Shown in pieces: positions 1 to 9,189 of a stretch of DNA of 64,000 bases (the stretch's first letter is position 1; each line of letters opens with the position of its first letter). The translations under genes and the position numbers were made by a program. Below the pieces are notes generated by a model, which saw only the letters and a program-made list of their open reading frames with translations, made no database searches and was not told the origin of the DNA. Location of the stretch: positions 1,612,001 through 1,676,000 of the forward strand of contig NC_017857.3 of assembly GCF_000260985.4 (NCBI RefSeq), written 5' to 3'. The stretch comes from Methylophaga nitratireducenticrescens (GTDB lineage: Bacteria > Pseudomonadota > Gammaproteobacteria > Nitrosococcales > Methylophagaceae).

Positions 1-2
1 GA

Positions 3-1013
3 CAGAACAAAGTAGTTGATGTACCCCTGCCAGATTTGTATATGCATACCTCATTGAGTATGCCGGTGCAGGTGATGCGTGGGCGACGTGAAGGACCTGT
101 TTTATTCGTGTCCGGCGCGGTGCATGGCGATGAAATTGTTGGCGTGGAAATAATTCGTCGGCTGGTTCGAAGTAAACGGCTTAAAAGTCTTAAGGGAACA
201 TTGATAACCATTCCAGTGGTTAACGTATACGGTTTTATCAATCAAACACGTTATTTGCCAGACCGCCGGGATTTAAACCGTTGTTTCCCAGGCTCTGAAG
301 AAGGTTCTCTGGCAGCGCGCCTGGCCAACCTGTTTATGAGCGAGGTGGTGAATAAGTGTACCCATGGTGTGGATTTGCATACTGCCGCCATCCACCGCGA
401 TAACCTGCCACAGATTCGAGCAGCATTGGAGAATCCCGCAGTTGAAGAAATGGCGAGAGCATTTAATGCCCCGGTTATTTTGAATTCAGGATTGATTGAA
501 GGTTCTTTGCGTTATGCCTGTCAGCAGGCCAATGTGCCGGTCATCGTCTATGAAGCTGGTGAAGCTTTACGTTTTAATGAACTGGCGATTCGTGCTGGTG
601 TCAGAGGCGTATTGGCGGTAATGCGTAAGCTGGGCATGTTGACGGAGTCCCGTGCTAAACATTTAAAACCTGTCGAACCATTTGTCGCGCGTTCGAGCAG
701 TTGGGTGAGAGCACCGCAAAGCGGAATTTTTAGAATGCTGGTCCCCATGGGGGCCCAGGTGAGCAAAGGCGACATTTTGGGAATGGTCGCGGCGCCTTAT
801 GGTGATGAGAAATCCGAAACCAAAGTGGTCGCAATTTGCAGTGGCGTCATCATTGGCAGAACCAATATCCCTCTGGTCAATGAGGGTGAGGCGCTGTTCC
901 ATATTGCGCGTTTTAATCGCCCTGAGGAAGTTGCAGACAGCGTTGAGGCGTTCAGTACCAATCTGGATCCATCAACTGATACCAGCGTTCCAGAAGAGCA
1001 GCCAATTATCTAG
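3..1013 (+). CDS. Succinylglutamate desuccinylase/aspartoacylase family protein (5' end outside window)
   Basis: This is a zinc-dependent deacylase/deamidase-like protein of the AstE/AspA (M14-related) family. The visible protein has the HGDE motif early on (a metal-binding His and Glu), then a DRRDLNR segment and an HTAA motif supplying the further His, as in this family. The C-terminal third resembles a biotinyl/lipoyl-like beta barrel, with a GDILG segment. The reading frame is open without a stop to the left edge, so the TTG at 36 and the ATG at 42 are probably internal and the true start lies upstream. The substrate cannot be told from sequence; members of this subgroup are usually annotated only by family. 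It runs toward speA with a gap of about 110 bp. Confidence 0.85.
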   Translation, partial: QNKVVDVPLPDLYMHTSLSMPVQVMRGRREGPVLFVSGAVHGDEIVGVEIIRRLVRSKRLKSLKGTLITIPVVNVYGFINQTRYLPDRRDLNRCFPGSEEGSLAARLANLFMSEVVNKCTHGVDLHTAAIHRDNLPQIRAALENPAVEEMARAFNAPVILNSGLIEGSLRYACQQANVPVIVYEAGEALRFNELAIRAGVRGVLAVMRKLGMLTESRAKHLKPVEPFVARSSSWVRAPQSGIFRMLVPMGAQVSKGDILGMVAAPYGDEKSETKVVAICSGVIIGRTNIPLVNEGEALFHIARFNRPEEVADSVEAFSTNLDPSTDTSVPEEQPII

Positions 1014-1122
1014 GCCCGTGATTCAATCCCTTACGTATTGCTACTGTCATAATATTTTTGCAATTTATCCGTAAAATAGTGACAATCCCGCGATTTAACT
1101 GAAGCCAAAGGGGGTCATACTG

Positions 1123-3072
1123 ATGACACAAACCCATGCCAACCCTGATACACACTCACCTGATGTTGTCTCCGAAGAATGGAGTGCGCAACATAGCAGT
1201 AAGCTTTATGGTGTGCGTGATTGGGGGACGGATTATTTTGATATTTCCGCCGATGGCAATGCGGTCGTCAGTTTGCAATTTGGTGTAAAGACAATTCATG
1301 TTCCATTAATCGATATTGTTAATGGAATGAAAGAGCGTGGCCTGGATATGCCCGCTGTATTACGCATTGAAAACCTGCTGGATTTACGGATTACCCAACT
1401 GAACGAGGCCTTTGCCCGGGCCATTAAAACCGCAGGTTATAAAAATCATTATCGCGGTGTATTCCCAATCAAGGTAAATCAGCAATGCCACGTTATTGAA
1501 GAAATTGCCGATTATGGTCGTCGTTATCATCATGGTCTGGAAGCCGGCAGTAAAGCCGAATTAATTATTGCTATTTCACAGCTACGTGATCATGACAGTC
1601 TGATTATCTGTAATGGATATAAAGACGAGGAATTTATTGAACTGGGTTTGTATGCCCGCCAAATGGGCATTCCATGCTTTTTTGTATTGGAAACTGCCAC
1701 CGAGTTATCCACCATCTTGGAACGCAGTAAAGCATTGGGAATTGATCCTTTAATCGGTTTACGTATTCGCCTTGCTTCAACCGTTGAAGGCCATTGGAAT
1801 GGCGACAGTGGCGACCGTTCTATTTTTGGCCTTTCTACCAATGCACTGCTTGAAGTTATCGACCAGCTCAAAAAAGCCGATATGCTGCATTGCCTGCAGT
1901 TACTGCATAGCCATTTAGGCTCACAAATCCCAAATATTCGTAATATTCGTAGCGGCGTGATGGAAGCCTGTCGTTTTTACGCAGGCCTAATCGAAGAAGG
2001 TGCTCCAATGGGCTATATCGATTTGGGTGGCGGTCTGGCAGTTGACTACGAAGGTGCTCGCTCTAACAGTACTCACAGTATGAACTATGGTCTGGACGAA
2101 TACTGCTACAACATTATTGAAGCCCTGCAGGAATGTCTCGATCCGCTGGATATCGAACATCCAGTGGTTATTACCGAATCTGGTCGGGCGTTGATTGCCT
2201 ATTCCTCCATGTTGTTATTCAACGTTTTGGAAGTACGCGATCACAAACCAGGCGTGATACCGAAAGAGGCCCCGGAGGACAGTCACGATATGCTGTTCAA
2301 TTTGTATGCTGTGTTGGGCAGCGTTACAGTGCAAAATTTGCAGGAATGTTACAACGACGCTATTTATTATCGGGATGAACTTCGTGAACTGTTTCATCAT
2401 GGTCAAGCCACTCTGCGCGAACGAGCTTTAGCCGAGAATGTTTCCCTGGCAATTCTGGAAAAAATATCCGAATTATTGCCTCAGGCACGCCGGGTTTCAG
2501 CTGAACTGGAGAGTCTGCCGGAATTATTGTCTGATATTTATTACGGCAATTTCAGTCTGTTTCAATCGTTGCCGGATATTTGGGCGATTGATCAGATCTT
2601 CCCGATCATGCCGATTCATCGCTTGAATGAAAAACCGACTCGTGCTGCGGTTATCGCTGATATGACCTGTGACTGTGATGGCAAAATTGATTCGTTTTCC
2701 TACGAAGACGGGATTCGTAAAACACTGCCATTACACCCGCTTATTGAGGGTGAGGAATATTATCTGAGCGTATTTCTGGTCGGCGCTTATCAGGAAACCC
2801 TTGGTGATTTGCATAACCTGTTTGGTGATACCAACGTGGTCAGTGTCCATATCAACGAAGATGGCAGCTTTGATTTTGTCCGTGAGTTTCATGGAGACAG
2901 CATTGCCGATGTACTCAGCTACGTTGAATACGATCCAAAAGTGATGCAGGAACAATTCCGTAAGCTGGCAGAACAAGCTGTGCGGGATGGCAAGATTTCA
3001 GTACCAATGCGTCAACAAATGTTACGTGCCTTCAGCGATAGCATGAATGGCTACACCTTCTTTGAAAGATAA
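1123..3072 (+). CDS. speA: Biosynthetic arginine decarboxylase
   Basis: This PLP enzyme converts arginine to agmatine and CO2, the first step of the agmatine route to putrescine. The 649 residues match the usual size of SpeA. The fold-type III PLP barrel begins near residue 100, with the Schiff-base lysine in the PIKVNQ motif (K117). The HSHLGSQ and glycine-rich DLGGGL phosphate-binding segments follow. A C-terminal CDCDGKID segment carries the conserved substrate-site Cys and Asp. The ATG at 1123 has an AAAGGGGG ribosome-binding site. It is the first gene of a same-strand polyamine cluster, 24 bp ahead of the carboxynorspermidine dehydrogenase gene, and agmatinase at the end of the cluster uses its product. 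Confidence 0.96.
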   Translation: MTQTHANPDTHSPDVVSEEWSAQHSSKLYGVRDWGTDYFDISADGNAVVSLQFGVKTIHVPLIDIVNGMKERGLDMPAVLRIENLLDLRITQLNEAFARAIKTAGYKNHYRGVFPIKVNQQCHVIEEIADYGRRYHHGLEAGSKAELIIAISQLRDHDSLIICNGYKDEEFIELGLYARQMGIPCFFVLETATELSTILERSKALGIDPLIGLRIRLASTVEGHWNGDSGDRSIFGLSTNALLEVIDQLKKADMLHCLQLLHSHLGSQIPNIRNIRSGVMEACRFYAGLIEEGAPMGYIDLGGGLAVDYEGARSNSTHSMNYGLDEYCYNIIEALQECLDPLDIEHPVVITESGRALIAYSSMLLFNVLEVRDHKPGVIPKEAPEDSHDMLFNLYAVLGSVTVQNLQECYNDAIYYRDELRELFHHGQATLRERALAENVSLAILEKISELLPQARRVSAELESLPELLSDIYYGNFSLFQSLPDIWAIDQIFPIMPIHRLNEKPTRAAVIADMTCDCDGKIDSFSYEDGIRKTLPLHPLIEGEEYYLSVFLVGAYQETLGDLHNLFGDTNVVSVHINEDGSFDFVREFHGDSIADVLSYVEYDPKVMQEQFRKLAEQAVRDGKISVPMRQQMLRAFSDSMNGYTFFER

Positions 3073-3096
3073 CTGCAGATTTATAAGGATTCAGCA

Positions 3097-4296
3097 ATGT
3101 CAAAAGTGATCATTATTGGTGCCGGTGGTGTTGGCGGCGTCGTTACGCATAAATGTGCCCAATTACCGGAAGTTTTCTCGGAGATTATTCTGGCCAGCCG
3201 TAATGAAAACAAATGCAAAGCTATAGCAGCACAGCTGGATCGCCCAATCCGCACCGCTCAGGTCGATGCTGACAATGTGCCTGAACTGACCGCTTTATTG
3301 GAAAAAGAAAAACCTGATCTGGTCATCAACGTAGCGTTACCTTATCAGGACTTGCACATCATGGACGCCTGTCTGGCCGCTGGTGTGGATTATCTTGATA
3401 CAGCCAATTACGAACCTTTGGATACCGCCAAGTTTGAATACAGCTGGCAGTGGGCTTATCGTGAAAAATTCGAACAAGCTGGTTTGATGGCATTGCTCGG
3501 TAGTGGTTTTGATCCCGGTGCAACCAACGTTTTCACCGCTTACCTTGCCAAACATTACTTCGATGAGATTCATGAGCTGGATATTATTGACGTCAATGGT
3601 GGCGATCACGGTTATCCGTTTGCCACCAACTTCAATCCGGAAATCAATATCCGTGAAGTTACCGCAGAATGTCGTCATTGGGAAAATGGTGAATTTGTTA
3701 CCACGCCGGCAATGTCGAAAAAAGCCAGTTTCACTTGTCCGGAAGAGGTTGGAAACTACAATATCTATCGTATGTACCACGAAGAGTTGGAATCACTGGT
3801 AGTAAATTTCCCGACTTTAAAACGTGCTCAGTTCTGGATGAGCTTTGGTGAAAGCTATCTGAAACATCTGGAAGTGCTGGGTAATGTCGGTATGACAGGA
3901 ATCGATCCAATTGACTATAACGGTCAGCAAATCGTACCGATCCAGTTCCTTAAAGCATTGTTACCGGACCCTTCAACCCTTGGACCACGTACTAAAGGTA
4001 AAACTTGTATCGGTTGCGTAGTGAAAGGTGTTAAAGATGGTAAACAGAAAATCGTTTATCTCTACCAAATCAAAGACCACCAGGATTGCTACGCTGAAGT
4101 TCAGTCGCAGGCGATTTCCTATACTACTGGTGTACCTGCCATGATTGGCGCCAAGATGATGCTGGAAAGCAAATGGAAAAAACCAGGCGTATGGAACATC
4201 GAACAGTTTGATCCAGATCCGTTTATGGAAGATATGAATAAATACGGACTGCCCTGGGAAGTGATTGAACTGGATAATTTCAATCTTGACGATTGA
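3097..4296 (+). CDS. Carboxynorspermidine/carboxyspermidine dehydrogenase (LYS9-type)
   Basis: This is a saccharopine-dehydrogenase-family oxidoreductase of 399 residues with a Rossmann GAGGVG motif at residues 8-13. In the alternative polyamine route this enzyme condenses a diamine (putrescine or 1,3-diaminopropane) with aspartate semialdehyde and reduces the imine with NADPH, giving carboxyspermidine or carboxynorspermidine. The assignment rests on the family resemblance and on the next gene, which encodes the matching decarboxylase; true saccharopine metabolism would not be expected beside speA and speB. AAGGA precedes the ATG by 8 bp. The choice between the spermidine and norspermidine product cannot be made from sequence. 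Confidence 0.92.
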   Translation: MSKVIIIGAGGVGGVVTHKCAQLPEVFSEIILASRNENKCKAIAAQLDRPIRTAQVDADNVPELTALLEKEKPDLVINVALPYQDLHIMDACLAAGVDYLDTANYEPLDTAKFEYSWQWAYREKFEQAGLMALLGSGFDPGATNVFTAYLAKHYFDEIHELDIIDVNGGDHGYPFATNFNPEINIREVTAECRHWENGEFVTTPAMSKKASFTCPEEVGNYNIYRMYHEELESLVVNFPTLKRAQFWMSFGESYLKHLEVLGNVGMTGIDPIDYNGQQIVPIQFLKALLPDPSTLGPRTKGKTCIGCVVKGVKDGKQKIVYLYQIKDHQDCYAEVQSQAISYTTGVPAMIGAKMMLESKWKKPGVWNIEQFDPDPFMEDMNKYGLPWEVIELDNFNLDD

Positions 4297-4317
4297 CCTT
4301 TATAAAGCCAGAAAAAA

Positions 4318-4604
4318 TTAACCACAGAGACACAGAGGGCACGGAGGAAAAAAATATACATCCGCAGATTACGCAGATGGACGCAGATTTTTAATTTTAA
4401 TATGAATGTAGGTTGGGTTGAGCCATCGAAAACCAACATCATCTATTCTTCTGGGTCTTGTTGGGTTTCATTAATTCAACCCTACCTACACTTTGTTAAA
4501 AAACGTAGGTAGGGTTAGCGTAGCGTAACCCGGCAAAAATAATCTGCGAGAATCTGCGTAATCTGCGGATAAAAACTCTGTGATCTCTGTGTCTCTGTGG
4601 TTAA
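4318..4604. repeat. Long palindromic intergenic element, copy 1
   Basis: Almost all of the gap between the dehydrogenase and decarboxylase genes is one large imperfect palindrome of about 287 bp. The outer arms 4318-4337 and 4585-4604 are perfect 20-bp inverted repeats. The next arms 4360-4378 and 4552-4570 are perfect 19-bp inverted repeats. The core holds a third pair around 'ggttggg' and 'aaccctacc', and then a short hairpin near 4510-4532. A sister copy lies at 6712-7006. It has no coding potential. If transcribed it would fold into a very long hairpin inside the polyamine mRNA. It resembles the REP/MITE-like palindromes that are scattered through many gammaproteobacteria. Confidence 0.85.
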
Positions 4605-4653
4605 TAACTGTTAACAATATAAATTAACTATCATTTTCAGGTGTTTGAAATTA

Positions 4654-5820
4654 ATGCAATTTACTGATTTTGCCAAGCTGGATTTATCTCGATTGCCGTC
4701 GCCGTGCTTTGTGGTGGACGAGGTGGCTGTTGAGCGTAATTTACGTATTCTGAATCATGTGCAGACTGAAAGTGGTGCAAAAGTTTTAGCTGCCCTTAAG
4801 GCATTTTCCATGTGGTCTTTGGCACCGTTGACGGCCAAATATCTGAGTGGCACTTGCGCCAGTGGTCTGCATGAAGCGCGGCTTGGTTTTGAAGAATACG
4901 GTGGGGAAGTGCATGTATTTGCTGCGGCCTTCAGTCAACAGGATATTGATGAACTGCTGACCTTTGCCCATCACATTGTGTTTAATTCCTGCGGCCAATG
5001 GCTGCGGTTTCGTGAGCAATGTCTGGCTGCTCAACAGCAACGTCCTGAACTGCATTTTGGATTACGTATCAATCCGGAACATTCAGAAGGTGCAGTGCCG
5101 ATTTACGATCCGTGTGCACCCGGTTCACGTTTAGGTATTCCGTTATCACAGTTAGATGAAACTGCTCTGGAGGGGATTTCCGGCCTGCATTTTCATACCT
5201 TGTGTGAGCAGGGATTTGAACCATTGCAACGGACTGTTGCGGCCATGGAAGCCAAGTTTGGACATCTTTTGCCACAAATGCAGTGGGTGAATTTTGGTGG
5301 TGGCCATCATATTACTGCCGATGGTTACAACATTGATGGTTTAATTCAACTGGTTCAGGATTTTAAACAACGCCATCAAGTCGAAGTGTATCTGGAGCCG
5401 GGTGAAGCGGTAGCGATTGGTACCGGTATCTTGAGTTGTGAAGTGCTGGATATCACCTGGAATCATCTGGATCAGGCTATTCTCGATACCTCAGCCACCT
5501 GTCATATGCCTGATACCCTGGAAATGCCGTATCGTCCGGATATCACCGATGCAGGCTTACCAGATGAGAAATCACATACCTATCGATTGGGTGGTTTAAC
5601 CTGTCTGGCCGGTGATGTAATTGGCGATTATAGCTTTGATAAACAACTGAAGATTGGTCAACGACTGGTATTTGAAGATATGAGCCATTACACCATGGTT
5701 AAAACCACGACGTTTAATGGCACCAAATTACCGTCACTGGCTATCTGGAATTCCGAAACCGATGCGTTACGTGTAGTCAAAAACTTTGACTACAGCGATT
5801 TTAAAGAGCGACTGTCATGA
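4654..5820 (+). CDS. nspC: Carboxynorspermidine decarboxylase
   Basis: This PLP-dependent, alanine-racemase-fold decarboxylase (388 residues) removes CO2 from carboxyspermidine or carboxynorspermidine to make the triamine. The Schiff-base lysine is in the AALKAFS motif (K49), the phosphate-binding glycines are in FGGGHH, and the EPGEAV segment follows. The C-terminal SATCHMPD motif supplies the active-site Cys and Asp from the partner subunit. I prefer the ATG at 4654 to the TTG at 4645, because an AGGTG ribosome-binding site sits about 10 bp upstream of it and the TTG would be too close. The end overlaps the agmatinase start by 4 bp (ATGA), so the two are translationally coupled. Confidence 0.95.
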   Translation: MQFTDFAKLDLSRLPSPCFVVDEVAVERNLRILNHVQTESGAKVLAALKAFSMWSLAPLTAKYLSGTCASGLHEARLGFEEYGGEVHVFAAAFSQQDIDELLTFAHHIVFNSCGQWLRFREQCLAAQQQRPELHFGLRINPEHSEGAVPIYDPCAPGSRLGIPLSQLDETALEGISGLHFHTLCEQGFEPLQRTVAAMEAKFGHLLPQMQWVNFGGGHHITADGYNIDGLIQLVQDFKQRHQVEVYLEPGEAVAIGTGILSCEVLDITWNHLDQAILDTSATCHMPDTLEMPYRPDITDAGLPDEKSHTYRLGGLTCLAGDVIGDYSFDKQLKIGQRLVFEDMSHYTMVKTTTFNGTKLPSLAIWNSETDALRVVKNFDYSDFKERLS

Positions 5821-6701
5821 ACACAGAATTGAACGAAGAATTTCCGATTTTCCTGGGCTCTGAAATTGATCAGGCCGATCCCAAACAGGCCATGTTTCAT
5901 GTTTTACCTGTACCCTATGAAAAAACGGTGTCTTATGGTGGCGGCACCAATAAAGGGCCCTCAACGATTTTGAATGCATCCTGGCAGCTGGAAAAATGGG
6001 ATGGTAAAAGTAATCCATGTGATTTGGGTATCTATACCTGCCCGCCAGTCGATTGCAGCGTCAGCTCACAACAGGTGATTGATAATATAGCCAATGCAAC
6101 CGCTGAAATTATTCGCAATGGTGGTATCCCAGTCGTATTAGGCGGCGAACATACCGTGACCTATGGCGTCATCAAAGGATTGAAAGATGCCGGTATTGAA
6201 GACTTCGGTATTGTGCAGATTGATGCCCATGCCGATCTGCGTCATGCCTATGAAGGCGATATTCTGAGTCATGCATCGGTAATGAAACGTGCGGTTGATA
6301 TGGGTATTCCATTATATCAGCTGGGAATTCGTGCGTTTTGTGAAGAAGAAATGCAGGTACGTGAAGAGTTTGGTGTGTATTACCAGGATGCCGATGAACT
6401 GGTCCCCAACAATATCAACAGTATTACCTTGCCCGATGATTTTCCGCAGAAAGTGTTTTTTACGGTGGATATTGATGGCATGGATCCCAGTGTGTTTCCT
6501 TCAACAGGCACACCAGTACCGGGTGGACTGAGCTGGTATCAGACATTGAACCTGTTTGAATCCGTTGCCAAACAACGTGAAATCATCGGCTTTGATGTAA
6601 TGGAATTTGCACCGATTGAAGGCTTTCATGCATATGACTTCGCGGCATCAATGCTGACCTACAAGTTGATGGGGATCACTGCTCGTAGCCGCCAAAGCTG
6701 A
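5817..6701 (+). CDS. speB: Agmatinase
   Basis: This ureohydrolase of 294 residues hydrolyses agmatine to putrescine and urea using two Mn ions. The metal ligands are visible as GGEHT (H112), DAHAD (D136, H138, D140) and a later DIDGMDPS motif. The length is normal for SpeB. It completes the route arginine to agmatine to putrescine, and the putrescine can then enter the carboxyspermidine branch encoded just upstream. The start codon overlaps the nspC stop codon (ATGA). The arginase-type alternative is unlikely, given speA in the same cluster. Confidence 0.95.
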   Translation: MNTELNEEFPIFLGSEIDQADPKQAMFHVLPVPYEKTVSYGGGTNKGPSTILNASWQLEKWDGKSNPCDLGIYTCPPVDCSVSSQQVIDNIANATAEIIRNGGIPVVLGGEHTVTYGVIKGLKDAGIEDFGIVQIDAHADLRHAYEGDILSHASVMKRAVDMGIPLYQLGIRAFCEEEMQVREEFGVYYQDADELVPNNINSITLPDDFPQKVFFTVDIDGMDPSVFPSTGTPVPGGLSWYQTLNLFESVAKQREIIGFDVMEFAPIEGFHAYDFAASMLTYKLMGITARSRQS

Positions 6702-6711
6702 CTTTTGATAG

Positions 6712-7006
6712 TAATCACAGAGAGACAGAAGGCACAGAGACAAAAGAAAAATACATCCGCAGATTACGCAGATGGACGCAGATTTATAAATTTTAACAGG
6801 ATCTTAGGTTGAGTTGAGCGTGCGAAACCCAACATCATCTATCAACTGTGCATTGTTGGGTTTCATAAATTCAACCCAAACTACACTTTCTTAAAAAAAC
6901 GTGGGTCGGGTTAGCGCAGTGTAACCCGACAAAAATAATCTGCGAAAATCTGCGTAATCTGCGGATAACTTTAAAACCTCTGTGCCCTCTGTGTCTCTGT
7001 GGTTAA
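6712..7006. repeat. Long palindromic intergenic element, copy 2
   Basis: This is a second copy of the element at 4318-4604, in the same orientation, starting about 10 bp after the agmatinase stop. It has the same modules in the same order: a 'cacagagacag' arm, a 'ccgcagattacgcagat' arm, the central 'aacccaac' hairpin, a small 'cgggtt/aacccg' hairpin, and the mirrored arms ending in 'tctgtggttaa'. The outermost left arm has drifted more than in copy 1, while the inner arms remain perfect. It occupies most of the 381-bp gap before the NTF2-like gene and could act as the transcript end of the polyamine cluster. Confidence 0.85.
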
Positions 7007-7082
7007 TGAGTAGTTTCTGCTTTTCTTTGAAGCGTTTACACGTTAAAATTCGCGGTTTTTTTTACTCTCTGGGGTCTGCGAC

Positions 7083-7490
7083 ATGAGCCAAGCTACAATC
7101 ACCTTGCTGCAAAACTACTACGATGCGTTCAACCGTCAGGATATGGATGCATTTCTGAATATGCTGACTGATGACGTTATTCATGATGTTAACCAGGCCG
7201 GACGTGAGATTGGTAAAGAAAAATTCTCTGCATTTATGGATCGCATGAATGCGCATTACAAAGAACAAATCGTCGATATTTCCATCACCACTAACGAAGC
7301 GGGCGATCGTGCTGCTGTTGAATTCACCGTATTAGGTGAATATCTGAGCACCGATGAAGGTTTGCCAGAAGCTAACGGTCAGAAATACAACCTGCCAGCC
7401 GGTGCGTTTTTTGTGATTCGTGATGGCAAAGTGGCTCGCATCACCAACTACTACAACCTGGAAGACTGGGTTAAACAAGTCGTCGGATAA
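7083..7490 (+). CDS. NTF2-like / SnoaL-like (ketosteroid-isomerase-related) protein
   Basis: This 135-residue protein has the cone-shaped alpha+beta layout of the NTF2/SnoaL superfamily: an N-terminal helix with YYDAFNRQDMDAFLNML, the typical 'D-V-x-H-D-V' strand, and a C-terminal 'GKVARITNYYNLEDW' strand-turn. Members bind small hydrophobic ligands or act as isomerases or hydrolases, but no substrate can be named. It is followed within 17 bp by a strong hairpin terminator, so it is transcribed on its own. A GNAT gene and an amidohydrolase gene follow on the same strand. Confidence 0.8.
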   Translation: MSQATITLLQNYYDAFNRQDMDAFLNMLTDDVIHDVNQAGREIGKEKFSAFMDRMNAHYKEQIVDISITTNEAGDRAAVEFTVLGEYLSTDEGLPEANGQKYNLPAGAFFVIRDGKVARITNYYNLEDWVKQVVG

Positions 7491-7506
7491 ACTGCAGGAC
7501 AATCAG

Positions 7507-7540
7507 CCAGGCTGGAATGTATTTTCCAGCCTGGTTTTTT
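7507..7540 (+). terminator. Rho-independent terminator of the NTF2-like gene
   Basis: A perfect 10-bp stem (7507-7516 with 7525-7534, extendable by one A-T pair), a short loop and a run of six T. It lies 16 bp after the stop at 7490 and decides the start of the next gene: a long upstream reading of that gene would have to run through this hairpin. Confidence 0.93.
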
Positions 7541-7573
7541 ATATGCTTTTCCATTGCACGGATTGAAATAACT

Positions 7574-8161
7574 ATGCTGGAATTGAAACGCTTATCAGGC
7601 GAAGCCCTGAATCAATTTATCCCGGAACTGGCCAGATTACGCATTGAGGTTTTCCGTGATTTTCCTTATCTCTATGATGGGGATCCGGATTACGAAGCAC
7701 GCTACCTGCAAACTTATATCGAAGCACCTGACAGCGTGATTGTTTTAGCCTTTGATGGCGACAAGGTCGTCGGTGCCTCGACTGGCATTCCATTGAAATA
7801 TGAAACAGATGAAGTTAAAGCGCCGTTTATCAACGCGGGTATTGATGTTGATAGCGTATTTTATTGTGGTGAATCAGTGTTGTTGTCGCAATACCGTGGC
7901 AAAGGTGCTGGGGTAGCGTTCTTTGAGCATCGTGAGCAGCATGCACGAGAGTTGGGCGGATATGAATTCAGCTGTTTTTGTGGGGTGCAGCGTCTGGAAG
8001 ATCATCCACGTCGACCATCAGGTTATAAGCCTCTTGATAACTTCTGGCGTAAACGCGGCTATGAGAAGCATCCCGAACTCAACACGACATTCAGTTGGAA
8101 AGAATTGGATGAAGAGCATGAATCACCCAAGCCGATGACTTTCTGGATGAAAAGGCTTTAG
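7574..8161 (+). CDS. GNAT family N-acetyltransferase
   Basis: This 195-residue acetyltransferase has a GCN5-type fold. The acetyl-CoA pyrophosphate loop is visible as YRGKGAG after the strand VFYCGESVLLSQ, and a conserved HPRRPSGYKPLDNFWRKRGY segment follows. The frame is open back to 7517, but that would place the N-terminus inside the terminator hairpin, so I start at the ATG at 7574 (MLELKRL). The acceptor substrate is unknown. The neighbour downstream is a nitrilase-family hydrolase on the same strand, 135 bp away. The pairing suggests a shared job on an amine or amide metabolite, which is an inference. Confidence 0.88.
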   Translation: MLELKRLSGEALNQFIPELARLRIEVFRDFPYLYDGDPDYEARYLQTYIEAPDSVIVLAFDGDKVVGASTGIPLKYETDEVKAPFINAGIDVDSVFYCGESVLLSQYRGKGAGVAFFEHREQHARELGGYEFSCFCGVQRLEDHPRRPSGYKPLDNFWRKRGYEKHPELNTTFSWKELDEEHESPKPMTFWMKRL

Positions 8162-8296
8162 AATTTTTGTTTGTACAACAATAGCTTGTCATTAAAGACG
8201 TAGATAAGCCGTTAAAAATATATTATCCGGCATTGAAGTAAGGCTAAAACGCCCAATCTTATATGTCTCGCTAACGATTTCCCGAGTTTGATGTAA

Positions 8297-9169
8297 ATGA
8301 GCAAAGTTAAAGTCGCTGCAGCACAGTACGATATCGGTTTTTTCAAAGACTGGTCACAATTCACTGATAAATTGACGCAGTGGGTCGCCGAAGCCGTTGA
8401 AGAAAAGGCCAAACTACTGGTGTTTCCGGAATATGGCAGTATGGAGCTGGCCTCTTTATTTGGTGAAGCCATCTACACCGATCTCGGTAAGCAATTACAT
8501 TCAATGCAGGATGTCTATGCGGATTGGCAGGATCTGCACCATCAACTTTGCAAACAATACGATGTAATGATGCTGGCCAGCACATTTCCGGTTTTGCAGG
8601 AAGACGGCACGTTCCGTAATCGTGCCAATCTCTACGGACCGGAGGGGCTGATTGGTTTTCAGGATAAATTGATCATGACCCGCTTTGAAAATGAGCAATG
8701 GTTAATTCACCCCGGCCAACAGATTAAAGTGCTGGATACCGATGTCGGGCGTATTGGTATCGGTATTTGCTATGACATTGAATTTCCGATGATTGCCTAT
8801 CAGCAAGTTAACGCCGGCGCCGATTTGATCCTGGCACCAAGTTGTACCGATACCCAGGCCGGTTTTCATCGGGTGCGGATTGGCTGTCAGGCACGGGCAT
8901 TGGAGAATCAATGCTATGTAGTACAATCGCCTACATTTGGTGAAGCTCGCTGGTCGGAAGCTGTTGATGTGAATACTGGGCGTGCCAGCATTTATACTCC
9001 GGTGGATTATGGTTTTACCGATAACGGCATATTAATTGAAGGCGTGGCTGACAAGCCTGGTTGGGTCTGTGCTGATCTGGATTTGACTGAAATTGCCCGC
9101 GTTCGTGAGGAGGGACAAGTCTTTAATTACCGTGACTGGCCTTTGCAGCACACATTAACTGGACCATAA
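8297..9169 (+). CDS. Carbon-nitrogen hydrolase (nitrilase superfamily)
   Basis: This 290-residue amidohydrolase has the intact Glu-Lys-Cys triad: E45 in FPEYGSME, K124 in FQDKLIM and C158 in GIGICYDIEFP. A second glutamate often needed in the family is in the FENEQW segment. It is cytoplasmic, with no signal peptide. The family hydrolyses amides, nitriles or N-carbamoyl compounds; beside the GNAT gene it might act on an acylated or carbamoylated amine, but the exact substrate cannot be read from sequence. The size is normal and no residue is missing. A terminator follows. Confidence 0.9.
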   Translation: MSKVKVAAAQYDIGFFKDWSQFTDKLTQWVAEAVEEKAKLLVFPEYGSMELASLFGEAIYTDLGKQLHSMQDVYADWQDLHHQLCKQYDVMMLASTFPVLQEDGTFRNRANLYGPEGLIGFQDKLIMTRFENEQWLIHPGQQIKVLDTDVGRIGIGICYDIEFPMIAYQQVNAGADLILAPSCTDTQAGFHRVRIGCQARALENQCYVVQSPTFGEARWSEAVDVNTGRASIYTPVDYGFTDNGILIEGVADKPGWVCADLDLTEIARVREEGQVFNYRDWPLQHTLTGP

Positions 9170-9189
9170 TAATCTCGCTAAACACGTTA

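Noticed and set aside
7517-7573. Upstream extension of the GNAT gene
   Set aside because: It would be encoded by the terminator hairpin of the preceding gene; the ATG at 7574 begins the conserved part.
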